Assembly: GCA_050248995.1 (NCBI GenBank)
Contig: JBFWRI010000012.1
Coordinates: 1 to 57,189, forward strand
Origin: JBFWRI01 sp050248995
GTDB taxonomy: Bacteria > Pseudomonadota > Alphaproteobacteria > JAIXQD01
DNA length: 57,189 nt
Reading direction: 5' to 3'
Under the pieces are notes generated by a model that did no database searches, was not told the origin of the DNA, and saw only the letters and a program-made list of their open reading frames with translations. Shown here piece by piece: positions 33,972 to 42,347 of the stretch. The position numbers and the translations under genes were made by a program. Numbering within the stretch: position 1 is the first letter of the stretch; each line of letters starts with the position of its first letter.

Positions 33972-36637
33972 TACGCGCTCTTCGCCAGGTTACGCAGCAC
34001 GTACAACAAAACGCCGTCGTTCTTCATATATTCAACTTCGTTCATGGTGTCGATGCGGCTGCGAACGTTGAAGGTCTTTGTTTCACCGTTCTTGCGCGTC
34101 ATCGTCACATTCAGCTGCTGACGCGGCGCCAGGCCAGCATCAATGCCGCTGATGTCAAATGTTTCTGTGCCATCCAGCTTCAGATCGGCGCGCGTCATAC
34201 CGTCAATAAACTCCAGCGGGAATACGCCCATACCCACAAGGTTGCTGCGGTGAATACGCTCGAACGTCTCAGCAATAACCGCCTTTACACCCAGCAGCTT
34301 CGGACCCTTCGCCGCCCAATCGCGCGATGAACCCGTGCCGTACTCCTTACCGGCGATGATGATCGTCGGTGTGTTACTGGCCATATATGTGTTGGCTGCA
34401 TCATAGATGCTGACCTTCTCGCCTGTCGGCTGAACGATGGTGTTACCACCTTCTTCGCCACCCAGCAGTTCGTTCTTGATACGGATGTTGGCGAACGTGC
34501 CACGCATCATGACTTCGTGATTACCACGGCGGGCGCCATAGCTGTTGAAATCAGCAACGGGCACACCCTTTTCTTGCAGGTATGAGCCGGCAGGGCCCGA
34601 CTTCTTGATATCACCAGCGGGGCTGATGTGGTCGGTGGTAATGCTGTCACCGAACAGCGCCAACAGCTTCGCACCCTTGATATCGGTCGGCTTCTTGGTA
34701 TCCATCGACATGTCGGTGAAATACGGCGGCAGCTTGACGTACGTTGACTTCGGCTGCCAATCGTAAGTGACGCTTTCTTTCACGTCGATCGTGCGCCATT
34801 CGTCTGGGCCTGTGAACACGTCGGCATACTTGCTCTTGAACATTTCCGATGTAAGGCACTGGTTGATTGTCTGGGCGATTTCATCGTTCGATGGCCATAC
34901 ATCCTTCAGGTACACGGGGCCATTCGTACCGTTGCCCAATGGCTCGGTGGTGATATCTTTTGCCATCGTACCGAACAGCGCATACGCAACAACCAGTGGC
35001 GGCGAGGCAAGATAGTTCGCCTTGCAGTGCGGATTGACGCGGCCTTCGAAATTACGGTTGCCAGACAGGACGGAAGCAACAACCAGATCGCCTTCTTCAA
35101 CGGCATGCTGGATGTTTTCAGGCAGCGGACCCGAATTGCCGATACAAGTCGTGCAACCATAGCCTACAAGGTTGAAGCCCATGGCATCCAGATCCTGCGA
35201 CAAGCCGGCCTTGTTCAGATATTCGGTAACAACCTGCGACCCCGGCGCCAGCGAAGTCTTCACCCACGGCTTGACGGTCAGGCCCAGCGCACGGGCCTTG
35301 CGGGCCACAAGACCGGCCGCCACCAGCACGCTGGGGTTTGATGTGTTGGTGCAGCTGGTGATTGCGGCGATCACCACGTCGCCATGCTTCAGGGCGTAGT
35401 TGGTATTGGCTACCTTCACTTCCTTGGCAGCATCCTTGACCTTGAAGCCCTTCTCGCCGGTCAGCTCACCTGCGAACGCCGTAGCGGCTGACTTCAATTC
35501 GACGCGGTCCTGCGGACGCTTGGGGCCAGCCATTGAAGGCTGCACGGTACCAAGATCAAGCTCGAGCGTATCGGTGAAAACCTTTTCCTCGTTCGGGTCA
35601 AACCACATGCCTTGTGCTTTGGCATATTCCTCAACCAGCTTGATGCGGTCTTCGTTGCGACCAGTGAAGCGCAGGTAGCTCAGTGTTTCATCATCAATCG
35701 GGAAGATGCCGCACGTGGCGCCGTATTCCGGCGCCATATTGGCGATGGTGGCTCGGTCAGCCAGCTTCAGCGCGCTAACGCCGGGGCCATAGAATTCAAC
35801 AAACTTGTTGACGACGCCCTTCTTGCGCAGCATCTGCGTGACAGTCAGCACAAGGTCGGTTGCAGTCGTGCCCTCACGCATTTTGCCGTGTAACTTGAAA
35901 CCTACCACTTCGGGAATCAGCATCGATACCGGCTGACCCAGCATGGCGGCTTCCGCTTCAATGCCGCCAACACCCCAGCCCAGAACGCCAAGACCGTTGA
36001 TCATGGTAGTGTGGCTGTCGGTGCCTACGCAGGTATCTGGGAACGCAACACCGTTCTTTTCCCACACGACCTGACCGATGTACTCCAAATTGACCTGGTG
36101 GCAGATACCAGTACCGGGGGGCACAACACGGAAGTTATTAAAGGCTTTCTGGGCCCAGCGCAGGAACGCATAACGTTCGCCGTTGCGCTCGAATTCACGG
36201 GCCACGTTCTTGGTGAATGAATCTTTCTTGCCGAAGTCATCCACCATCACCGAGTGGTCGATCACAAGATCAACGTCACACAGCGGGTTCACCTTGTTCG
36301 GGTCACCGCCCATCGCTTTGATGCCGTCACGCATCGCGGCTAGATCAGCCACGGCCGGAACGCCGGTGAAGTCCTGCATTAGTACGCGCGCCGGACGATA
36401 CTGGATTTCATTGTCGCTGCGCTTGTCTTTCAACCACTGCGCCATCGCCTTCACGTCATCGACGCTGACCGTCTCGCCGCCGTCTTCAAAACGCAGCAGG
36501 TTCTCCAGCACGATCTTCAGGCTGTAAGGCAGCGCCTTGAAGCTGACGCCCAGAGTCTTCTCGGCCGCAGCGATAGAGTAATAAGCGTATGTCTTGCTAC
36601 CAACGGTCAGATTCTGGCGTGTCTTCAGCGTATCCAT
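33971..36637 (-). CDS. acnA: Aconitate hydratase A
   Basis: Aconitase of 888 residues interconverts citrate and isocitrate in the TCA cycle. Three cysteines bind the 4Fe-4S cluster: SCTNTSNPS near residue 440 and the two in GCTTCIGNSG near 500. The swivel domain begins near residue 640, and the typical GTGSSRDWAAKG substrate loop is near 775. The ATG at 36637 follows an AT-rich region. The small membrane gene at 33783 is translationally coupled to its 3' end. Confidence 0.96.
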   Translation of the reverse strand: MDTLKTRQNLTVGSKTYAYYSIAAAEKTLGVSFKALPYSLKIVLENLLRFEDGGETVSVDDVKAMAQWLKDKRSDNEIQYRPARVLMQDFTGVPAVADLAAMRDGIKAMGGDPNKVNPLCDVDLVIDHSVMVDDFGKKDSFTKNVAREFERNGERYAFLRWAQKAFNNFRVVPPGTGICHQVNLEYIGQVVWEKNGVAFPDTCVGTDSHTTMINGLGVLGWGVGGIEAEAAMLGQPVSMLIPEVVGFKLHGKMREGTTATDLVLTVTQMLRKKGVVNKFVEFYGPGVSALKLADRATIANMAPEYGATCGIFPIDDETLSYLRFTGRNEDRIKLVEEYAKAQGMWFDPNEEKVFTDTLELDLGTVQPSMAGPKRPQDRVELKSAATAFAGELTGEKGFKVKDAAKEVKVANTNYALKHGDVVIAAITSCTNTSNPSVLVAAGLVARKARALGLTVKPWVKTSLAPGSQVVTEYLNKAGLSQDLDAMGFNLVGYGCTTCIGNSGPLPENIQHAVEEGDLVVASVLSGNRNFEGRVNPHCKANYLASPPLVVAYALFGTMAKDITTEPLGNGTNGPVYLKDVWPSNDEIAQTINQCLTSEMFKSKYADVFTGPDEWRTIDVKESVTYDWQPKSTYVKLPPYFTDMSMDTKKPTDIKGAKLLALFGDSITTDHISPAGDIKKSGPAGSYLQEKGVPVADFNSYGARRGNHEVMMRGTFANIRIKNELLGGEEGGNTIVQPTGEKVSIYDAANTYMASNTPTIIIAGKEYGTGSSRDWAAKGPKLLGVKAVIAETFERIHRSNLVGMGVFPLEFIDGMTRADLKLDGTETFDISGIDAGLAPRQQLNVTMTRKNGETKTFNVRSRIDTMNEVEYMKNDGVLLYVLRNLAKSA

Positions 36638-36781
36638 GGTGATGTCCTTAGGTTCTTAATTTCAGGCAGACGTTAAAATGATGCCCTTTTATAAACATCT
36701 GATGAGCAAGCGCCAGATATGGCGTTTTAAATCACGAAAGCAATAAAGTTATAAAAGTTAATCGATTATTACAATTTTATG

Positions 36782-36810
36782 TTGACATATATGTTTTGAT
36801 AGTGTAATTA
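36782..36810 (+). promoter_or_regulatory. Sigma-70-like promoter and GANTC site before the GcrA-like gene
   Basis: TTGACA (36782-36787), a 17-bp gap and TAATTA (36805-36810) form a plausible housekeeping promoter within an AT-rich stretch. A GATTC (GANTC methylation target) lies at 36858-36862, between promoter and start. In Caulobacter GcrA acts at methylated GANTC sites. Confidence 0.5.
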
Positions 36811-36895
36811 ACTAGACATTCAGCGAAGCACAATACTGTTCAAAGACTTATAGTTTTGATTCCGACACAATAAATTTTGATCTGGAGTTCATATT

Positions 36896-37357
36896 ATGAC
36901 AGTTGAAGCCGCCCTTGCCCAGCCAGCCGCCGTTTATAATGCTAACGACAATGCGGGGGTATCTGCCCCTTCAAGCTGGTCTCACCAAGACCCTGTTCTT
37001 CGTGACCTGTGGTCGCAGAACCTGACCCCCGACCAAATCGCCGATAAACTGGGCCGTAGCGTTGCCGCCATCATGACCCGCGCCGCTCGTCTCGGGCTGC
37101 CACGCCGTTTCGCGCCAGGACGCAAGCCAATCGTTCGTGCTGCCGGCACCCCGGCCGTGCGCCAGCGCCCAGCCCGCACGTTTACGCAGGAAATGTTCAA
37201 AGATGTCAGCAACCCGGCCAAGGCGATGCGTATGTGTCTTATGTGCACGCATCCCTTCCAGTCGCATGGCTCACACAACCGCATCTGCCCGAAGTGCAAG
37301 GGCTCGCCGGACTATGAAAGCGGCAGCCGCTTGGGTGATGTGGACTACTTATACTAA
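36896..37357 (+). CDS. GcrA-type cell-cycle regulator with a zinc-ribbon C-terminus
   Basis: The 153-residue protein carries the GcrA-like helix-turn-helix: residues 27-67 (WSHQDPVLRDLWSQ, then LTPDQIADKLGRSVAAIMTRAARLGLP) fit the GcrA family pattern that reads methylated GANTC sites with sigma-70. The linker is Pro/Arg-rich. The C-terminus differs from textbook GcrA: C-x2-C-x13-C-x2-C (CLMC ... CPKC, about 121-141) is a zinc ribbon of the sort seen in small regulators. The ATG has GGAG nine bases upstream. I call it GcrA-like rather than GcrA. Confidence 0.72.
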   Translation: MTVEAALAQPAAVYNANDNAGVSAPSSWSHQDPVLRDLWSQNLTPDQIADKLGRSVAAIMTRAARLGLPRRFAPGRKPIVRAAGTPAVRQRPARTFTQEMFKDVSNPAKAMRMCLMCTHPFQSHGSHNRICPKCKGSPDYESGSRLGDVDYLY

Positions 37358-37371
37358 CCCACCACTTAAAG

Positions 37372-37380
37372 TTATTCACA
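37372..37380 (+). promoter_or_regulatory. DnaA box (TTATTCACA)
   Basis: The sequence fits the TTATNCACA consensus. It lies 15 bp after the stop of the GcrA-like gene and pairs with a reverse-oriented box at 37458. Confidence 0.45.
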
Positions 37381-37457
37381 GTATACTTCTTTGATGCTGG
37401 CTTCTCTGCACGCACAGCAATATTGTAATGCATTTTTGTAACAATCATTTTTCTGTC

Positions 37458-37466
37458 TGTGGATAA
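37458..37466 (-). promoter_or_regulatory. DnaA box (TTATCCACA on minus strand)
   Basis: A perfect consensus box, inverted relative to the one at 37372, with an AT-rich 77-bp stretch between. The two boxes are before the M3 peptidase gene. Confidence 0.5.
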
Positions 37467-37551
37467 GTAATAAGTCCTAACGGTCCTCAATTTACTTTAG
37501 GCAAGCCGCGATTCGTAGGCTATAGCTTTGCTCACGATATTAAGGGGAATC

Positions 37552-39693
37552 GTGGGTTCAATGCCGAATCCTGTGAAAGAACCAAATCTTTTTTTTGAAG
37601 AATGGAACACGCCGTTCGGTGTCCCAGATTTCAGCAAGATTACGCCTGATATTATTCGCGCGGCATATACACGAGCGCTTGCTGAAGAAAAGGCCGCAAT
37701 CAAGGCCATCGCTACCAACCCCGAACCACCGACATTTGAAAATACCATCGAAGCCCTTGAGAGGGCTTTTTTACCATTGCAGCGCCTTGAATCGACAACA
37801 GCATGGCTGGCGGCGGTTAACTCCTCTCCTGAATTGGAAGCGATTGATCGTGACTTTACGGCCCCCGGTATTCGCCATGTGTACGAAATCTACCAGAACC
37901 AGGATTTGTATAAACGCATCAAGACTGTTCACAAAAATAAAAAAGAACTGAGTGATCAGCAGGCACAATGCGTAGATATATATCATGGCACATGCGAATC
38001 TTTTGGTGCGCAGCTTCGGCCACATTTGCGCGACGAAGTTACTGCACTAGGTATCCGCGAGCAGCAATTAGCGCTTGAATTCGGTCAGCGCGTTAGGGCG
38101 GCAGAGCAAGAATATTTGTTGCCGCTAACCAAGCGGCGCGATTTTGCCGGCCTGCCGGAATGGTTTGTTAAAGCGCTGCACGCCGCGGCTGAAACCCGGC
38201 CGAACAAACAGGTCGGTATAACGCTTGATCTTTCATCCTATGAAACATTCATGGCTTTTTCGGCGCGTCGTGACCTGCGCAAAAAGCTTTTTATGGCACG
38301 TAAACAATGCGCCGGGCCGAACAGCCCGCACGATACCACGCCCCTTATTTACGATATTATGCGCTTGCGCCGCCGCATGGCTAAGATATTCAAGGCTGAA
38401 AATGTCGCTGACCATTGCCTTGAAGGCAGCATGGTGGCGTCCGCAGCTCGCGCTCAAAAGTTTATTAAAGCCCTATGGCGCCCTGTGCGAAAGACGCTGC
38501 TGGAAGAAAAGGCCCAGCTTGAAAAAGTTGCCAAAAAAGACGGCCACAAAGGAAACATCGAACCATGGGACTGGGATTATTATGCCCAGTTGACACGCCG
38601 CACACAAATGGGCCTCAACGAAGAAAAGGCCAGTGAATACCTTACGCTTGATAATACGCTGGACGCCGCCTTCGGCGTTGCCCAAAAACTGTTTGGAATT
38701 TCATTTGTTGAACGTCACGATATACCAACCGTGCACCAGGATGTTCGTGTCTGGGAAGTTGTTGACCGTGATGGCAGCTCGATTGGCTTGTTCTATGGCG
38801 ACTTCTTGGCCCGTAAAGGTAAAAGCGGCAGTGCGTGGGTCAGTGAATGGCGCGTTCAAAACGGCTTAGCTGATAAGCATGGAGAACCGATCGTTTATTC
38901 CTGCTGTAATTTTACAAGTGGCGGACCAGATATGCCGGTCTTTCTTAACCTTGAAGACGTTATTGTTTTCTTCCATGAATTTGGACACGCATTGCAGGGC
39001 CTGCTATCTGATGTCGAATTGCCATCTTTAGGCGGTATTACAGGGCTGACGCCTGATTATGCGGAAGTCGCTTCACAGGCACTCGAGCGTTGGGCGATTT
39101 CAATGCCTGTGCTGACGCAATATTTCCGCCATTATAAAACACGCGAAATCATGCCATTGAACATGCGCAAGGCTATCGCGCGATCGCGTAAGTTCAACAG
39201 CGCTTATCGTTTCGCAGAGTATATCGGCACATGCGCTATCGATATGGAACTGCATGCCAGTTCATCCGGCGCCTTCAGAACAATCGACCAAATTGAAGAC
39301 GCGGCCATGCGTAAATTTGATATTCCGGAATATGTCGTTCCCCTGCACCGTGCCACACACTTCCGCCACGCTTTTGAAAATGACTACAGTGCGCGTTATC
39401 ATGCCTACCATGTTGCCAACTGTAGCGCGGCCAACATCTGGAAACGGTTTGTTGATGCCGGTGACGCCTTTGATCCGGAACTGGGCGAAGAACTGCGTGA
39501 AACCATTTTCAGTACGGGTTACAGCCAAGATCCTAAAGAACTGATCAAGGCATTCTGTTGCGGCGAGCCCACGCTGGCACCGTTGCTTGAATACTACGGT
39601 TTGGCGGCTGAAAAAGAAGGGCTACCAATCCGTGTTGCCAAAAAGGCTGGTCAGCGGCCGTCGCTTGCCCTAGCATTGCGGCATGACTCTTAA
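37552..39693 (+). CDS. M3 metallopeptidase (oligopeptidase A / Dcp type)
   Basis: The zinc peptidase has 713 residues and the M3 signature HEFGHALQG near residue 478, with the third ligand Glu in YAEVASQALERWA about 28 residues on. The GLFYGDFLAR block and the long helical N-terminal half match the oligopeptidase A/dipeptidyl carboxypeptidase group, which breaks down small peptides in the cytoplasm. The GTG at 37552 follows AAGGGG at good spacing; an ATG three codons later is the alternative. Its last 11 bp overlap the DotI-like gene, so it may be transcribed into the secretion cluster. Confidence 0.88.
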   Translation: MGSMPNPVKEPNLFFEEWNTPFGVPDFSKITPDIIRAAYTRALAEEKAAIKAIATNPEPPTFENTIEALERAFLPLQRLESTTAWLAAVNSSPELEAIDRDFTAPGIRHVYEIYQNQDLYKRIKTVHKNKKELSDQQAQCVDIYHGTCESFGAQLRPHLRDEVTALGIREQQLALEFGQRVRAAEQEYLLPLTKRRDFAGLPEWFVKALHAAAETRPNKQVGITLDLSSYETFMAFSARRDLRKKLFMARKQCAGPNSPHDTTPLIYDIMRLRRRMAKIFKAENVADHCLEGSMVASAARAQKFIKALWRPVRKTLLEEKAQLEKVAKKDGHKGNIEPWDWDYYAQLTRRTQMGLNEEKASEYLTLDNTLDAAFGVAQKLFGISFVERHDIPTVHQDVRVWEVVDRDGSSIGLFYGDFLARKGKSGSAWVSEWRVQNGLADKHGEPIVYSCCNFTSGGPDMPVFLNLEDVIVFFHEFGHALQGLLSDVELPSLGGITGLTPDYAEVASQALERWAISMPVLTQYFRHYKTREIMPLNMRKAIARSRKFNSAYRFAEYIGTCAIDMELHASSSGAFRTIDQIEDAAMRKFDIPEYVVPLHRATHFRHAFENDYSARYHAYHVANCSAANIWKRFVDAGDAFDPELGEELRETIFSTGYSQDPKELIKAFCCGEPTLAPLLEYYGLAAEKEGLPIRVAKKAGQRPSLALALRHDS

Positions 39694-40312
39694 ACGAAAC
39701 GCCGTAGAAACCATTGTCAACCGCAATGAGTTTTACCAAGACGGCTACCGCATGCTACTCAAGCTGGCCCTCGTTCAGGGATTCCTGATTGTTGTGCTGG
39801 CCGGTTCGCTGCTGGCCATCTTTTTGATGGAAAAGCCGATTTATCGATTCTTCGCCACTACTTCTGATGGACGTATCATCGACATTGTACCGCTCGATAA
39901 CCCGTACCGTGGCGATGTTGTGGCATGGAGCAGCCAGGCGGCCACCGAGGCGATGACGTTCGCCTTCACCGACTACCGTTTGCGTCTGCAAAACTCGTCC
40001 AAGTTCTTTACGCAGCGCGGTTGGCAAACATTCATCGAAGCGTTGAACAAAGCGCGCGTGCTTGAAGCGGTCGACAAACGCCAGCTGAACGTAAAAGGCA
40101 CGCCCAACGCTGCGCCGCAAATCAAACGCCAGGGCGTTGTGAACGGCGTGTACCAGTGGGTGCTGGAAATGCCTTATACCATTGAGTATCTTGGCAGTGG
40201 TGAAATTCCGCAGCCAACGTCCGGCACGCTTACGCTTGTCGTACAACGCGTTCCGAATCTTGAAAATCCGCAAGGCATCGGTATCGACCAGTGGATCATG
40301 GTCTCGAAATAA
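39683..40312 (+). CDS. icmL: DotI/IcmL-like inner-membrane protein (type IVB secretion)
   Basis: The 209-residue protein has one membrane segment (about 28-50), then a periplasmic domain with the IcmL pattern: YRFFATTSDGRIIDIVPLDNPY near 55-75, the QAATEAMTFAFTDYR helix, and FFTQRGWQTFIEAL near 110. IcmL/DotI forms the inner-membrane part of the Dot/Icm (type IVB) secretion complex. The family call is strong, since the FATTxDGRI and GWxxF blocks are characteristic. It starts inside the end of the M3 peptidase gene. Confidence 0.85.
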   Translation: MTLKRNAVETIVNRNEFYQDGYRMLLKLALVQGFLIVVLAGSLLAIFLMEKPIYRFFATTSDGRIIDIVPLDNPYRGDVVAWSSQAATEAMTFAFTDYRLRLQNSSKFFTQRGWQTFIEALNKARVLEAVDKRQLNVKGTPNAAPQIKRQGVVNGVYQWVLEMPYTIEYLGSGEIPQPTSGTLTLVVQRVPNLENPQGIGIDQWIMVSK

Positions 40313-40954
40313 ATGCCGTCGCCGCTAGAAAAATTTGATATCGGATTCCTGCTTCGGAAAGACGACGACCCCACTATCGAGCGTACAGAAAAAATCCGAT
40401 TCATCATCCACGTTCAGGGAATTTTTCTGCTTGTGTTGTCACTGGTCTTGATTGCCGTTGCCTTCACGAAAGAGGAGAAAGTTCTTTACTTCGCAGCAAA
40501 TGACAAAACCGATCCCAAAGTGATCTGGGGAATGGCGATGCCCAACCACACGAACCAAGCCATCCTGTCTTGGATTGGTTCAGCAGCATCCGATATCCTG
40601 AATTTTGGCTTTCATAACGTCCAGCAGCGACTATATGAAAACCGGCGTTACTTCACCGATAAGGGCTGGGAAAGTTTCAGTGCAGCGATCGAGCGCTCAA
40701 AAATTGTGGAAAAAATTGTCGAAAAACAGCAGGTTTTAACGGCTGCCCCGGTCGGAGCCCCGGTTATTATCAATGTTAAGGATGGCATTGCGGGGCCAGA
40801 ATGGACCGTACAGATTCCCTTCACGGTTACTGTACTTTCCGGCAAGCAGACGCAGGCACAACGCCGCATCCTGACTGTCGTCATTGTGCGCGTGCACCCC
40901 AGCAAAAACCTCAGCGGTCTTGGGATCAATAACTGGGTCGAAACGAATGCATAA
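40313..40954 (+). CDS. Second, diverged IcmL-like protein (DotJ/IcmM position)
   Basis: The 213-residue protein shares the plan of the gene before it: one membrane segment (about 30-52), a helical block with ILNFGFHNVQQRL, then RRYFTDKGWESFSAAIERS matching the FFTQRGWQTFIEAL block, and a strand-rich end finishing INNWVETNA. The FATTxDGRI-type strand is replaced by YFAANDKTDPKVIW. In Legionella DotI and its paralog DotJ (IcmM) are neighbours and form a complex; this copy may be the DotJ counterpart. It follows the first stop directly. Confidence 0.68.
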   Translation: MPSPLEKFDIGFLLRKDDDPTIERTEKIRFIIHVQGIFLLVLSLVLIAVAFTKEEKVLYFAANDKTDPKVIWGMAMPNHTNQAILSWIGSAASDILNFGFHNVQQRLYENRRYFTDKGWESFSAAIERSKIVEKIVEKQQVLTAAPVGAPVIINVKDGIAGPEWTVQIPFTVTVLSGKQTQAQRRILTVVIVRVHPSKNLSGLGINNWVETNA

Positions 40955-41050
40955 GGCCTTGCTGGCCAGGGACTGTAAGCTTCGGTTTTTGATGTTTTTT
41001 CCAGATTGTTCCGGGTTCGTATCCCCCTCGACAGTATAAGCGAATAACTT

Positions 41051-41067
41051 TAACCCTTAATGGGTTA
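41051..41067. repeat. Inverted repeat TAACCC-TTAAT-GGGTTA before the DotH-like gene
   Basis: A perfect 6-bp inverted repeat with a 5-base loop lies in the only non-coding gap (40955-41100) inside the first half of the secretion cluster. It is 34 bp before the start of the DotH-like gene. It could be an operator or an RNA hairpin; a GAATC follows at 41074. Confidence 0.4.
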
Positions 41068-41100
41068 GCGTCGAATCGGCAAACGGTACAAGGTTTTCGC

Positions 41101-42333
41101 GTGCGGCATTTTTGGTTTCTTCTTCCGGCAATCCTGCTGGCATCACCAGTTTTCGGGCAAAATCCCCCGCCCGAAGGCGCTAATCTTGTTGCGGCCAGCA
41201 ATCAGGTTAACGATGCCGCTGCCAATGTGCCGCCAGCAGATTTGCAGGCTGCCCTTGAAGCGGAAGCGGCACAGCAACCATCATCGCAATCCGCTGCTGA
41301 TGCTGCACTGGCAGCGCTGCGTGCAGATAACGAACAGCCTGTTGCCAAGCCCGAGAAGACTCCGCAAACAAACGTTACCGTTGAATCTGAACAGCCCGCC
41401 GAGTCAAAATCCGAAGAACCGATAGTTGCCACCGGAAATCCGAACAGTAATCAGGCCGCGACAGATGCCTTGGCGCGCGCTCTTGCAGAACAAGCGCAGC
41501 GCGCGGCAGAAGCCGCCGCTTTTGCCGATGCCCAGCAGGCTGAAGTCAAACAGAAGCTGCGCGATCAGGCTTTTGAGAATGCTACGCGTAACACATTTCC
41601 GCTGACGCCCGACCAGATCAAGGAAGTCATGCAGAAATTCGAGGAAACGCAATACGCGGTTGTCCCCCCTTCCTATGGTCAACCCAAAGGCGAGGTTGCA
41701 GTGACAACCGTATCACTGGATCCGGGCGCTGAGCCGCCGGAGATTATGGTGGCCGTTGGGTACGTCACGACGGTAACTGTTCTTGATGCCAGCGGCCAGC
41801 CATGGCCCATTCAGGACATCGGCGTTGGCGGGAATTTCGATGTACCGCAACCCGAAACCAATAGTCACGTTATCCGCATCTCGCCTATGTCCCGCTTTGG
41901 CTATGGTAACCTTTCGGTGCGTCTCAAGGACCTGCCAACACCTGTGACGTTCCGCGTCTCGGCTGGTAACGATATTGTGCATTACCGCTATGACGCTCGC
42001 ATCCCCCGCATGGGACCAAACGCGAAGATCGCCCTTATCCAGAAAACCAAGATTGTCGCGGGTGATGATGTGATTATGTCGGTACTGGATAATGCCATTC
42101 CGTCGAATGCCAGCAAACTTACGGTCAGCGGCACTGACAAGCGCACTGCTGCATATCGCATCGGCGAACGTGTTTTTGTCCGCACGCCACTGACTCTCTT
42201 GTCCCCTAGCTGGGATGCCAGTGTCTCGTCGGCGGATGGCACCACCGTCTATGAAGTGGGCGAAACGCCTGTATTATTACTGTCTGATCAAGGCCAGATG
42301 GTGCGCGCTAAACTGACCGACAGCGGCGCATAA
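41101..42333 (+). CDS. icmK: DotH/IcmK-like outer-membrane-core protein (type IVB secretion)
   Basis: The 410-residue protein starts with a cleavable signal peptide (about residues 1-20, ending in Phe-Gly-Gln). Residues 20-150 form an Ala/Gln-rich spacer. The conserved DotH (IcmK) domain begins near 215: VAVGYVTTVTVLDASGQPWPIQD, then HVIRISP and FRVSAGNDIVHYRYDARIP. The protein is part of the outer-membrane ring with DotC, DotD and DotG. The GTG at 41101 has AAGG eight bases before it. It is followed by dotG with 14 bp between. Confidence 0.87.
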   Translation: MRHFWFLLPAILLASPVFGQNPPPEGANLVAASNQVNDAAANVPPADLQAALEAEAAQQPSSQSAADAALAALRADNEQPVAKPEKTPQTNVTVESEQPAESKSEEPIVATGNPNSNQAATDALARALAEQAQRAAEAAAFADAQQAEVKQKLRDQAFENATRNTFPLTPDQIKEVMQKFEETQYAVVPPSYGQPKGEVAVTTVSLDPGAEPPEIMVAVGYVTTVTVLDASGQPWPIQDIGVGGNFDVPQPETNSHVIRISPMSRFGYGNLSVRLKDLPTPVTFRVSAGNDIVHYRYDARIPRMGPNAKIALIQKTKIVAGDDVIMSVLDNAIPSNASKLTVSGTDKRTAAYRIGERVFVRTPLTLLSPSWDASVSSADGTTVYEVGETPVLLLSDQGQMVRAKLTDSGA

Positions 42334-42347
42334 CGAAGGAACAGGAC

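Noticed and set aside
37358..37551. A replication origin between the GcrA-like and M3 peptidase genes
   Set aside because: Only two DnaA boxes are seen, without further clustering or typical origin neighbours. Retained only as paired boxes.
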